Origin: Helopsaltes ochotensis
Lineage: Eukaryota > Chordata > Aves > Passeriformes > Locustellidae
Direction: 5' to 3'
DNA length: 64,000 nt
Assembly: GCA_013400155.1 (NCBI GenBank)
Contig: VXBM01000060.1
Coordinates: forward strand, 1,719,014-1,783,013
The notes beneath the pieces are model-generated. The model was not told where the DNA came from, did no database searches, and saw only the letters and a list, made by a program, of their open reading frames with translations. Both the position numbers and the translations under genes were made by a program. This document shows, piece after piece, positions 12,101-25,800 of this stretch (the stretch's first letter is position 1; every line of letters begins with the position of its first letter).

Positions 12101-15100
12101 TTCCATGAGCCTCTCAGAGACAAGAGTCAGGCAGCCAATTTGGGTCCCTTTGTGAGATTCAATTAAACCCTTAAGTGATGTCAGTGTCCTTTAACAGCTG
12201 ACTGTACATACAAGCAGGCAAGGAGAAGGGGGAGAAGGGGACAGACCCTGCAGTGCTAATAAACTGTAGCAGCAGGGGTGGCTTACGGCAGCCCGGCTGC
12301 AGCTGTTGAAGACATCTGTGCAGGTTTTGCTGGCTTTCCCTCTGGTGTAGGAATACCTGGCTCGAGATGTGCACAAAGCAGGTCACTGAGTAGGTGTTTA
12401 TAACCCTAAAGCACCCCTGGGAGTCTTGAAGAAGTAATAGTTCAAAACAGGTGATGTTTGTGCACTCAGACTTTGACAGATAATCACGGAGCAGCTTTCA
12501 TGCCTGGCATCCCCACCTGGCTCCTCTTCTCCTCCAACCCTAGCCCATGACCTCTCAGACCAAAAAGAGATGAAGGGCCCTCGGATTGTTTTTGTGCTTT
12601 CCCAATGCTCTCCTCTCCCTGAAGAGGCATTAATGGGTACTCGATGGCAGTAGGAACTGCTCAGAGGTTTTACTAATGAACAGCCTAAGAGCTTCCAAGT
12701 CCCCAGACTGATGGTGAAGCGGGGCTGCAGGGTCCTCTTGGGGAGACGTAGAGGGGAGCCAAGCCTCGATGCTATTTTGTTTTTTTGAAACCACTCACAA
12801 CTCTGCTGAGTTCTCCACGCTTCCCCTGCACTAGTGCCACTTGGCAGGGTCCTCTAATTTCTCCATAGTCCATAACCCTCCTCCTATGCCCATATCTACT
12901 GAAAGCGGAGGCTGTGCACCTGGACCCGAACATCTCAGCAGCTCTGGAGCCCTAACAGCCATTGCTTGGGAGAGCTGCTTCCAGCAGCAACCTCACCACT
13001 TGCTTTTCCAGAAAAATGTAAGCAGAAGGGAAAAAGGATTGGGCACAAGGGGCTCTTCTGCTCAGCAGCAGGCCAGGCTTCCCACCCACACAGGGCTCCA
13101 GGTAACAAATAAAACCTGGGGCCCCAGGCAGGAGAATGATGTATTTTATCCACTTGTCTCCCATCCTCTGCCCCTTCTGCAGGTCCCGAGGTGAGGTGAA
13201 ATAGGACTCTTCTCTTTATGCACCAGCCTGCAGACACACAGCTTGCTCTCCTAATTGCCAGCCAGGTTCTAACACAGCCCCTTGGCCAGAGCTGGGCACT
13301 CCCTTTTGTTTTGTTCCTGCCAAGTCCACAGAAACAGCAATTTCCTGAGCAGCCAGGGTCAAACTGACCAAGAAATGCAAATTTAGACTGGGCAGCCCTG
13401 TGGATTTCTTAGTAAGGCCGATGGCTGGAAAGCAGCTTTCTCCAGCACTGGGAGACGCTCTGGGACAATCTATCCCTGGACATGGTTATAAAACCAGCCC
13501 TGTTTACCAAAATCCATCCAAAGAAGTGATGCTGGCTGGGGAGATCCCCTTCCAAGTGATCCTGCAGCCAAGAGACACAGTCACCAAAGGGTCAGTGTAA
13601 AACTGGAACAAACCCTGCTTGGCCATAAGCACAGCAGAGCTGCTCTCCCCAGCCCTTATCAGCACCGGCAGATCAGCACCATCCTCATCTTCAAACCTGA
13701 GCCCTCTCTGGGGAAGCAGCCGATGGGGGATTTAAGGGGTAGGAGGCAGGATGAGGATTAACTCAGACTTTGCTGCCCAAAGCCAGACAGGCTGCACTGC
13801 ACATTCATGCTGACAAGATGGCATTTGTCCGTCCTATGTTACAGGAGACCCTGTTTAGCTGCCAGTTGCTCCTTCTTCCTTACAAAGAGGGATTTTACAA
13901 GCATTAAGTACTAACCAGTCAGGGGTGAACCAGTGACCTACCTACGCTGCTGCAGGTATCAGCACAGATAATCTGACTTCAGGACCAGCCCCAAAAAAAT
14001 AGGGCAGCAGCAATGAAAATTATCCGTCACAGTCAGAGACAGCGCAGCACGTGCTGGCTCTGCACTGGGGGCAATGCCTGTGTTTTGGGATGGGAGTCCC
14101 CCACGCAGGGACAGTGCAGTAACACACAGCACGTGTGTTCAGCCCCGCAGCTCGGGCCAAGGCTCCCTGCCGGTGGCCACAGAGGTGCCGGTGCCCCTCA
14201 CCTTTCCGGGCTCGCCATCGGAGCCGCTCTCCCGAGCCGGCTGGCGGGCACAGCAAGGCCGTTTCCATGCGGATGGGCTGTTTCTCCCCGTTGCTGTGGC
14301 GACGGCACTGGGCGCCAGCAGGTCGGAGGCGGGAGGGCGAGGATCGTATCTCCCCGGAGCTCACCAAGGGCACTGGGTACATCTAATCCGGCACTGCTCC
14401 ATTTTAGGCCTCCGAAGAGCACCCAGGAGCTATCAAATGACCGGCTCAGCGGCAGCGAGCGGGCACTCACAGGGATGCAGCGCTGCCCGCTGCTCTTAAC
14501 GACACCCTAAAATCACGTCCAACGGCAGGCAGATGGCCCTGGCAGGGCTTCCCTGCCACCTCCAAGCCCCTGGAGCAACTGGTCCCACACATCCCAGCTC
14601 CAGCAGCCCCGGGCTGGCAGGGCTCCAGCCCAGGGCTGGATGTCAGCGCTGCCAGTGCACCCTCACCTGCCCCAGCCAAGGGAACCAGAAGCTGCTGCCC
14701 AGCAAGGCACTGGGACAGTGACATTGTGCTCAGCCACCCGACTCCCTCATACCCTTCTGACTCCCCACCTGATGCTGTTGGAACACACCTGGATACAGGA
14801 TGGACACTGGCAGAGGGAAGGACGTACTTGTGCAAGAGTAGCTTTCAGAGGGAATGATTCACTGCCAGAACAGGGGCTAGGGAGTCCTCTGGGCAAAACC
14901 AGGCCTGCTCTGGACCACATTTGGCATTTTGCAAAGCTGCTGGGTAGAAGGAAAGAAGACAGCAATAGAAAGTAGAAATAACATGTTCTTGGCTTTAAAA
15001 AGACTGAACTCAAACTAGTTTTGTCATCCACAGAAAATAAACTCCTCCAAAGGCTCCCGTTCATTCCTGGACAAAGCAGAATGCAGCAAATGCTGGGGAC

Positions 15101-18100
15101 TTGGTAGTGTTATCCAAGGGCCCTGGGCATCCATGAGCCACCCCATCACATTCCTCCATAACTGTCCTCAACTCATTAATCAAGTGAGGACTCACGTGTT
15201 ACCCAGATGCTGCAGCACACCCCAGAGTGGCCAGAAACAAGGGTAATGTGTCTCTTTCCAGTTTTCCTCACATGCAAGACCACAGCAGTCGGCCATGAAT
15301 TACCAGTTTCCAGACTGCTCGTTGAAAAACGCAGTATTTTTATGTCAAAACATCATTAAAAAAAAAAAAAAGGTGCCATTCAGTGTTTTTCCCACATCAG
15401 TATTTTTCTGAGAACTCATTTCCTTACACAGTAAGTACAGCTCTTCCCCAGGAGAAACAAAGTCAAATCAGACCTTGGGCAGCAAACGGCTCTAGCAGGG
15501 GCTGGGGCTGCCTGAGCCAGCACCAGGCTGCAACTGCACTGCACAGCTCAGCCCACAGCCCCCACAGCCCTGGAGCAAGGAAAACAATAAAAAAATAAAA
15601 AGCCATTTCACCATTCCCTCCTCCTGAGGAGTATTTGACCAGAAAAGCTTTTACAACCATATAACAAGACAGGGAAGCACAAGATTCAGACACATCAATG
15701 ACACAGACTCTGGAACTTACATAGTAAGGATGAAGTAAACCCACAAAAATCCTGTCCCGTTTTCCACAGGACATCATTTGCTCTGCAGTGTGCACCTATC
15801 TGATAAAGGCACACAGAAGGACAACAGACAGATTTGTCTCATTGCTATCCCTTTACCACCTCTCTGCTCACAGTCCTGAGAGATCCTTGTGGGAAAAGCC
15901 GGCAGAAAAGCAGCAAGACAGATCATAAAGAATAAAAACAAAGAGATTTCTTAAAGCATCAGAAATCAGATTCTTCTAGCTGGGTCAAAATGACCAAGGG
16001 AAGAGCTTAAGAGAAGCAGCACCTGAGAAAAAGGAAGGTCCTGCCAGTACACACAGGCAGCTAAATCATGGCCAGCCATGAGCATTGGAAGGTTAATTGA
16101 CAGGACTCTTTAGTAGGGACACATCTTAAACGTATCCATACATTTGACTCTAATGGAATTTCTGTGCCTTGCTGTCTAATGCCTTTTATACGAGAAATAA
16201 TGCAACTGTCCTGCTTTCACTACTTTTTTTTTTTTTTCCTTTAAGCAAAGGCAGCACAAGAAGTGACAAAAGATGGGATTTTGCTGCCAGTCAAACCCGG
16301 TTTCCAGCTCAAGCATCTCCTTGTCACTTAGTGCCTACCTGAAAAGCCACGGGCTCAAGAGCTTTCTGGTGTGCTCAAGGTCTGCACAGGAAAGCATCTG
16401 AGAAATGAAAGCTTCAAAGGAAAACCACTTTTATGCTCCAGATGCAGATGGTTAGAGGAACTAACACAAACAGGGATGCTGCAGAGTTCTCAGCCAGACT
16501 GTTCTGCCTGCAAAGAGGCAGGGAGCAGCACATGGAAAATCTGAGTGCCTCAGTCCACCTAAAAGCTGTGGACAGGCAGCTCTGCCAAGCAAGGTGTGTT
16601 CAGCTTTGTGCTGGTTTTGGCTGGGGCAGTTACAAAGGATGGAGCCCTGCTTTCCTGGAGATGGCTAAATACTTGCCAGAGCATGTGAAGTGTGAATTAA
16701 TTCCTTGTTTTGCTTTGCTTGCATTGGCTTTTGCTTTACTCAATCAGTGTTTATCTCAACCCACAAGTCTTCTCACTTCTACTTTCCCAATTCCCTCCCC
16801 AGTCCCACTGGTGAGGGAATGAGCAAGTGGCTCTGTGGGGCTGAGTTGCCAGCTGGGCTTAAACCACAAGCAGCTTTCATCCCTTGATTATGCAGAAAAT
16901 GACCAAAAGGTTAGATAAATGCTGTAAATGGAATAGCAGAAGAGTCCCTGAATACAAGCTGGGCTAGTAATAATATACAAAATGTAACCAAGAATGCCTC
17001 TCCTGGCATTAGTGCATGTAGACAAGAATTTAAGAAATCTGCAGGAGCTACAGAAATGCCTCAGGTGGAAACATTCTTAAGCACACTTATACTCCAGGTG
17101 CCAGGAAGAGGCAGCAAGCTCCCATGTGGTATGTCTGCACAGTCCAAGGCACAGCCCTGCCATCTCTTCTTAGAGAAAGAATTCCCATCTATACCATTTA
17201 GATTTTTGGAAGACCAAGACAATAAATCAGACTCTTAAAGCAAATTCTGTTTATTCTGGTTTTGTCTTGTGTTGCTAACAAATTTTTACCCTAACCTAGG
17301 AAAAATATCAGGTAGAAAATATCTCCCCTTTTCTCCCACCTTCCCCACCATACACACTTTTTGTTTCTTAAATAAAAGCATTGAAATTTCAAGCATGAGA
17401 GACTTTTCTTTCCATACATTTCTGTAATAAAATTAACTCTGTTGTTGATATAAAATGCAGCAGCCAAGACCAGAGGATCTGCTATGCCACTCCAAGGCAA
17501 TTAGTACCCAGTATGATCAGTTTGTCTGCAAACATAATAAGAAAATACTTAGCACTTATCCAGCACTTTTTATCCATGAATCTCAAAGTGTTTTACAAAA
17601 GCTGAAAATATGTTTTTGGCCTCATTTACAGAGAAGAAAACACCAACTGGAGCAGGAAGAGATTTGCCCCCAGCCTCAGAATTTAATGGCAGAGCTAAGA
17701 ACAAATTTCTTTCTCAGCCCCAATTCCAACAATCCATGCCACACTCTCTGCTTCACACAGGACAGCCTGAATTTGGCAAAAGCCCCTACTACAGAAATGC
17801 TGAAGTTTATAGTTTTGCCTGACTGAAAAAAGAGTCTCAATGGAGGTCTGATAGCTAATTTAGTAAGCACTGACTTCCCAAGGCTGTGACACCAAGGAGT
17901 AAACAGTCTCAGATGGAGCTGCTGGAAGCTTGGGGGGGGGGGAGGAAAGTCTCACACTGAAGTGTGAACAGCTGTGAGAGTGATGCAGAGGGAGGTAAAT
18001 CCGTGATCTACGTGTGCAAACGATTCTCCACTTGGAGCTTTAATTGAATGTTTGAGGAACAGATCACAGGATAAAACCCTAAAACCTCGACAAATAGTGT

Positions 18101-19876
18101 TATTAGATGAGAGGACTGCAGCTAATGCACTGACTCCTCCTCTGTTAGCAGTCTCCTGACCTGTCAGCACTCCTGACAGATCTGAGACACCAACAGTGCA
18201 AACACCAGGAAAAGAGCAGTGAAATGCAATGTCTTCCCTAGAAATATGTTTAGCCAGGCCAGGAGAGAAGTACGGTGAGGCAGAGAGCAAAGGCTGATTC
18301 AAGAACCCCAGGATACCTTAATTTTGAGGTCCACCACTCACACCATGAGCAGGCACCCCACCCATACAGTTCTTCTCCGGTGCATCACCAGCAAAATGAA
18401 TACATGACTCCAACACTCTTCACAGGCATGCAGCACAATACATCACCCACAGCTCATTTTGGTCCAATCAAGACACCTACAGGGTCCTTTACTGGAGAGG
18501 GTCCCTGTGTATTAGCACCAGTTTTCTATTGCCCCCACTGTACCTGCTGAAGGCATGGGACAAGAAGAGGCTCCAGCTGAAGCACAGTGGAACACATTGT
18601 AATGCTGGGATGGTTGTGCTGCCTGGCAGCAGGCACAAAAACCCCTAAATGCTGGCCTACAACCAAAAACTCCATTTTTAAGAGAGAAGGGCAGGCCAGC
18701 ATCCTCACCAGCCCACAGTGGCAGGTAATTAGACCCAGGAGCTTAATTTATCAGCAGCACAAATACTGCTATGGTCCAACCAACACTGACACACTGGCCA
18801 GCTGTGCTCTGAAGCCTGGAAACAGCATCTGGGTTCTCACAGAGAACAGTGTATCAAACAGACAGAGGTAAGCAACCTAAGTCAACAAGTTCATCTCCAA
18901 ACTGCCCACCCACAGCAGTGAACATGACTTCAGGTCTCCACCCTTCTTCCTGGGCAAATCCTACTAATTTTCCATTCTGGTACTCCAACACACCGGAGGG
19001 TGCCAGCAGCTGGGTCTCCCTCAGCAGCAGAACCTGCAGATGGCCATGAGGATTAACCCCCATGCTGCAGAAAAGTCCTGAAGTTACCAAGGAGCTGCTG
19101 TTGTTCCCACATCCTTCCCAGACACCCATCTTCCGCCTGCACCCACCTCCTCGTGTGTTGCAGACACAACCAGCTGCCCTGGCCTGCTGGTGTAACGCCA
19201 CCTCTCCCTTGGGAGCTTTTACAATACTAAGGCACAAAAATTAAGTGACTTGCATAAGAGTCACACACCTCATGTCTCTCTACTGTAGTGATTTCCCACA
19301 TCTTTTTTTTCCTGACCTCTTGCATATTAAAATGACGTGAGCAGATTGTGTGGACGAGAGCAGGATCTCATTTCCCTGGCAATTCTGAGGATGCAAACAG
19401 GGGTAGCTGCATCCAAGCCCTCCCCACGGCTCCCAAATCTTCCCTCTGTGACAGGCCATTTGTCCAACATGTAGGAGAGCACCACTGCAGAAGGGAGCGC
19501 TCCACAAGTGTGATGCAAAGCCCCATCTCTGCGATCTTCAGACCCACAGCAGGATAGAAAACAGCCATGCCTCTGGGAAACCAGGCAAGGAACCCCAGCT
19601 ACGCTTTGTTCATCAACAGGAAGAGGGAAGGACAGCGGCGCTTAACGCGGGGGGATCTCCACAGTACAAACAGGGCCAGAAGCAGCGCTCCACCCCCGTA
19701 ACCGGGCTGGACCAGCTTTCTGCAGCTGAGGCTGAGGGCCCTGCCAGATGCCGCCGCTCGGAGCTCCCAGGCGAGGCTCCTCTCCACGAGCCAGGGTTTG
19801 CTTTCCCGGGAGGCGCCAGTGTCCGGCTGCGGCGCGCCCGCGGCAGAGGCGCCAAGGAGGGCGGCCCCGCGCCCCT
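9130..19876. other. Gene-less stretch between MRPS11 and DET1 3' ends
   Basis: The two neighbouring genes converge on this stretch. Part of the right side will be DET1 3' UTR. The first canonical AATAAA in the DET1 direction that I noticed is at 17255-17250, about 2.6 kb after the stop, but which signal is used cannot be decided by eye. Apart from the GC-rich patch at 14.15-14.40 kb, an A-run near 15,357, a T-run near 16,225 and an 11-G run at 17,932-17,942, I see no gene or repeat. Confidence 0.5.
14150..14400. promoter_or_regulatory. Isolated CpG-rich patch with RFX X-box
   Basis: This stretch is clearly richer in CpG than its flanks but contains no recognisable exon. At 14290-14303 the sequence GTTGCTGTGGCGAC fits the RFX X-box pattern RYYNYY-N2-RRNRAC at every position. 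It could be an enhancer, or the promoter of a non-coding transcript between the MRPS11 and DET1 tails. Function is inferred only. Confidence 0.35.
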
Positions 19877-22800
19877 CTAGGTGCAGCTGTGCCTCATGTG
19901 GAAGTTGACCACGTACTCGGCGTTGGTGCGCTGCACCGAGATGGCGAAGGGCTCGAAGGGGTGGAAGGTGAAGGCCACCAGGCGCCGCACGGTGTGATTG
20001 ATGGGGCGCCCCAGCAGCCCCGCCTGGATCTCAAACTTCAGCAGGCCAGAATCACGAGCGTAAAATCTGAAAGGAAGGGAAAGTCAATTATGGCTGTTCC
20101 CGACTATTGACTTTGCCATCTGGGCTCTTCGCACACAGAGACGAGCGCCTCGTTCGAGCTCTGGTACTCCCTGAGGGGCAGAAGGTCCTTAGCTGGGTGT
20201 CTGGCTCTCGGCTTTGCAGTAAAGTCCCACTCAGGGCAGTTGTTTTCCACTGCCTAGAAAAGCATCACTTTCATTGTGAGCAATGAGAGGGCTCTGCCTG
20301 TCACACTGATGGACAAAGCTGACTTCACAAGAGGGAGTCAGTTTGGTTCAGACCCCACTTGTGCTGGTTCTCCATCCTCTCTTAATGCAAGCTGCTTCCC
20401 TTGATCCCTAAGGCAGATATACTGTACAGAACTGAGCTCCCTTCCCTTAGCAATGGCCTTCACTGAGAGTGTCAGGCAACCCTTTCCGCCCCCTGGTACT
20501 GCCAGCAGTTTACACTGCTGTCCTTGTGCCTGCTACCTCCCTGTTCAGTCAAGGATGTCAGTCCAATCCTGCTCAAGGATACCATGTTATACTGAACAGT
20601 TCAAGCAAGGCTTTGCAACTCCTTCTAGATTGCCATCAAGAAAGCATTAATGAGATAGGCTGTGCAGGAGGTACCTCATTAATTGGATTCAACAGAGGTC
20701 AAGGAAAACCTTGTGACCTTCTGCTGTCACCCACACACCTGCCTGTGGGTCAAGCTCAGGTGCATCTTCAAACAGGTGAGCTCTGGAACAGAGCTCCAGC
20801 ACAGAGGGAACATTTTCAGGGGGATGAGACAAACAGTGCTGAAGAGTCAGGTGAGTCCAGGGAAGCTCTTTGCTTCTTGAACCTTCCCTGCACACTCTGT
20901 GTAATTGACATAAGCCCAGGTAACATCACTGTCCTCTGCTGCTGTCAGAACACAGGACTCTCTGCAAGGATTCAACCCTCCCCAAGACTCTGGAGAAGGC
21001 TTCTGGGATGTAGTGGTGGAGGTTTCTGGATGTGGTACCTTCACCAAGTAGCTGGGCTCTAACTCAAGTCCTCACCCCAAAGCTGGCTCTGTTTGTTAGA
21101 CCATTTTCATTAGACCTCTTCCAGCTCTGGGCACAGAATTGCCATTATGCCTCCCAGCTGTTCTCTTTTCCACCAACACTTAGTGCATGCGGGTATTTTG
21201 CATTTTCCTCTGATTTTAACTCCAAGAATGCTTTTAATGTCGGTGCACATCTCCCCCCTGCCAGCAATACGATGCACTCAGCTCTCAGCCTGGAAGAACG
21301 GATGATGACAGATACCAGCGATGCTGCTTCAGGAGCAGACATACTCCACATTTTAACAACACAGCCTATTGAGAACCTCATGTTCTTCCTGGAGGGCCAC
21401 TCTCCTTTCCCTTCCTCTGAATCAAAGTGCCAGCCAGCCCTGCCTGAAAATTGCACACAAGAACCCAGCAAGAGAGTCACAATCTTGGTATTTGGCTTTT
21501 CAAAAAGCCCTTTCCCTCCTACACAAGGCTGGGTATGCAGAGGGTCATTCTTTAAATAAAGCACAGTCCCCCATCTGTTCCTCTCTCCCCCAATTCACAA
21601 CAATTTACTACTCAAGATGAAGCTCCCTGTAATCTTAAAGATGTGCTCAGTTTGGTATTTTTAAAGGTATTTTTAAAAGTGCTCTGCAATCAGAGGCCAT
21701 TTCCATAGGCTCTCATTCTGGAGATAAATTAGGCACTGCAATATAAAATTGTATGTCAACAGAAACAGCAAGACCAGCCTTTTCAAACTGTAGGAAAATG
21801 GAAGATTTGTCCGCAGACCAATTCTTTGGTTAAATGGCTCCTTATTAGCCATCCAGATGGATTTTAGAGACCCCCTGCTATAAGCAGAGCTGCGTTAGAG
21901 GCTCTTCCTTCAAGTGCCATCATTTCACCCACTGAATATCTCTTCAAGCCTCCTGAAAAGAGACTGGAAGGTGGTGGTGATGGGGAACCTAAAATCCTTC
22001 CCACCTGACAGCAAACAACCACTGGTCTCTTAAGTAGGAAGAAGTGAACCTTCTGGGATGCAAAAAAGCACCAAGGGTTAAAAGAACACAGTGCACAGAA
22101 ATATTGACGTGGAAAAGGTCTGGAAGCCTTCCTAGCTCACACATCGTGCCAGGAAACTGCACACACATTAAAACACCCTTAGCTACTGAAGCGTTTTCCA
22201 TTCCAGACAATTACAGGACTTATATTACAAACCTTGTGCTCCCTCATTTTCAAGCCCTCTAACCCCAACAGGCAGCTGGCATTATTTTATTAATCCCTTT
22301 GTTTTGCATGTGAGAACCACAGCAGCACTATTTCAGCTGCTGAATGGTTAAGGTTAGCGCCTCATCTTCTGCTTACTTTCCAAAAACCAGGAGCCCCACT
22401 GCTCCGAGGCTCTATTCAAGTCCTAATTGACTCTGCACAGCTTTGAGCTTTAAAAGCTCTGGCTCTGAGACGCTGGTTTGCTCAGGGGAGGGAGGGAAGG
22501 TGGCACTTGGCTTTGTTTACTACAAAGACTCCACCGCAGCAAATGACTGCGGTTCTGCTGCCTTTTGTCCGCGGGAGCCGGGCGCAGGTTGGCGCTGGCA
22601 GACAACTGCCACCCTGCAAGTTTTCCCAACATCAAGCATGACAAGGGGGAAAAGGGCAAGCTTTCTTTGCAGATAACATGGAAGCTGGAGATCAAACCAA
22701 ATCATACAGGCAGAAGAATCAATTAAATATACATAATTTGGGAATTGAGAGCGCAGAAATAATCAGAAGTTCCCCGCCACCTGAGTCAGGGCCAGGCGAG

Positions 22801-25800
22801 ATATGAAACCACTTTTTGAGAATGCATTGATGAAAATAAAGTTGGGAAGTGGTCCAGAATGATCTCCCTAGGCTGCCTGAGCCCCCAACATGTGTGCAAT
22901 CACTAAACAAAGCACTCAGGCACTGAAGGCTCTCTTTGTTTCCAGAGCATAGGTTTGCTTCTGCAGTACTATGAGCAGAAAGACTATTCTGCCTGGATAA
23001 CTCAGGCTCTTTGAGCCTTTCATGCTGGAGATGTTGGATTTTTAACCATTACCTCTTGCAGCCATGGCTGCAAGCCAACGGAAAGAAATAAATAGTCCTG
23101 ATGTTTCTTCAAGAAGCATTGTAAACCTCCTTATTCTCAAGCTCAGACTCACTCCCTCTGCCAGCATTGGAGACTCAGACACAGAAGAGGCACAGAATGG
23201 CCCTGACACCTGGCTAAAATTCCTACTACAGACAGAAATTTCCTCCAGATCACAGAGAGAAGGGAGTATGAAAAGGAGTAGAGCTCCCAGGGTGAGAACA
23301 GTAAACAAGGGAAGTCTGAAAAGAGCTCAATCAATACCACAAGCTTTCTGAGTAACACCTAGCCCAGATACTATTTTATTCACAGGACAAACCAGACAAT
23401 CCTTGCCAACTAAACCCACATGCTCAGAGAGGATCCTTCCAGCACAGGAAAGCAGACATCAGAGCTGTATCACTCTGCAACCCAAACACAACGGCAGCAC
23501 TGCAAGAAGAGGAGGAGGAACAAGACCATTCATATGGAAAAGGCTGAGACTTCACCACCCAAACCTTCCCCAGAGCAGAGCAGCTCAGCAAGAAAACATG
23601 AAGAGCCCTCCCACACATATACATTACTGTAAAGGAGAGAGGCCAAGTTTTGTGGGACTGCTGAAATCAATACCCTGGTGAAAGGATTTCCTAAGAGAAA
23701 GGCTTCCATCTACTCCCTATTGTGCACACTTGATGCCACATGGCAGAGGTGATTCACAGTGACTCCTGGCACTCTCTCCTCACACACAGCTCCCCGGCCA
23801 TCCCATACCTTATGGGGTGATCACCACAGGTCTTGGGCCGCTCCATGACCGACACCCACTTGTCATCGTAGCTGAAGAGGGACAGGTCGAGGTAGGGGCT
23901 GCCGCTGTAGGACTGGGCGCTGATGGGGAGCTGCCCCAGCAGGCGCCGCACGGCCTCCGTGTGCCCTCCGTACTTGGCATTCACAATCGTGTCTTTGAAC
24001 CTGCGGCACACCAAGAGACACCTTCTGTTCACAAAAGCCACACAGGCGAACGGCACATCTTAAATAAACTAAGCAGGGAAACTGACAGGGAAAAGCAAAC
24101 AGCTGCAGTGTAAGAACTGAAATGGCAAGCTTCCAAAGATGTATCACAGTGATTCAAGCATCAACCAGTTCTGCTGACCTTTTCATCCTCCCTCATCATT
24201 ACTGTCTCACTCAGAATGTCCAGAGTGACAGAAGGAGAAGAATGTGCCTACCCACAAGGTCTGGACACAGCTGCTCTGCAGTACAGGAAATGAACAGGAT
24301 CAGGAACAGGGAGAGATGGATTAGCAGCTTATCAGTCAATCCAAGTTTTACCATGAAGCCTGGAAACAGCATGAGCAAAAGCCAGGGGGTTTGCATAGTA
24401 ACAGTTGAGCCCTTAATGTTGACTTGACAATCCTCCTCTCTCTAGCCATTGTTTCAAATACATAAAGGAAGAAACCTTAGATGAAGAAGAACATTGATGA
24501 GAAGCATAAAGCTCTCCAAAAAATACAGTGAGCTGAAAGTTCTTCCTGGTGGAGAGATTAACACAAGCTGGATTTCTCTTTCCAAGTAAAATTTGAAACT
24601 TTACATGTCAAGAACAGTCAGATCAGCTGCAGGGACGTCACACCATAAGGACGATAAACACTCAGCCAGAAGCCAGCTCACTGTGGACTATGCTCTATGG
24701 TACTTTGCTGTGGAAGTTACAACACTCCTGGTACAGGCCCTTGTAGCAAGGGGATGAAAAGACTCTCCTTTCTACTTTAACAAAAGGCAGGAGTTGTTCT
24801 TCATGAGTCTTCAGTGAGTTCTCTCCCATTAAGCATTATGGATTTCCTGACAGGCTGCTCTAGAAAGTTACAGACACAGTCAACTTCGTCAGACTTACGT
24901 GACATCAGCCTAAAGTCAACAGAAGCTTGATGCCCATAAGTGGATGCCAAGTACTTTGGATGATGAGAAACAAGTCACTCGAAGAACAAAACAACCTGAG
25001 TCAGAACAAAATTTTCCTAGAGAAATAACACACTCTGCCTCATTTAAACCACATCTGACTGTTACAGCATATTCTAGAAACCCAGGTTATTTTGGTATTT
25101 TGCTCAGCTTTCACAACAGATCTAAGCAGATGAGTTTCCTTTCTCCTAGTACAGTGATGAGAACCACGAGCTGGTGACTGATGTCGAGGAAATGCTACAG
25201 AACACACTTTGGTACACACTAAATTCAGAGAATGTCACTTGGCAAAATACATCCAACTGGATCATGCCAGCATCTTGACAAATCATATCTTCAGGGACCA
25301 AAGCTGCTGGACAGTAACACTTTAATAACATCCAAATTCCTTTCCTTGCTTCTAAGCAGCAGTTTGCAACTGCTTTGCTCCTTCCTCTAACAAGGTAAAT
25401 GCTGCCAAATATAAAATCACATGCATCAGGCTGCAAGATAAACCACATACAGTCCTGACCCTTGCACCAGCAGGCAAAGGGGACCAAAGGAACTGGTTTT
25501 CTCAGGGTTGGTATTTGATACTGGCCTTCAGCGGACGGGGGTGAGCGTGTGTCTATACGGAATAAAGCATGCTCCGAATGGCTCACCGGCGCTGGATCTG
25601 CCTCGCAAAGTTGTTGCTGGAAGCTGAGCAGGGGAACTGGACAGCCTCACTGTGCAGGGTGGCGTTCCTGAAGAGGTCACAGAAGTTCTCAAACAGCTCC
25701 AGCAGCTCATCAGACGTGTTCTCAAACACAGCAATGACCTCCGTGGTCACCATGTTGTACACGACGAAGAACGAGGGCTAGGGAGAGAGGCAGAGGTTAC

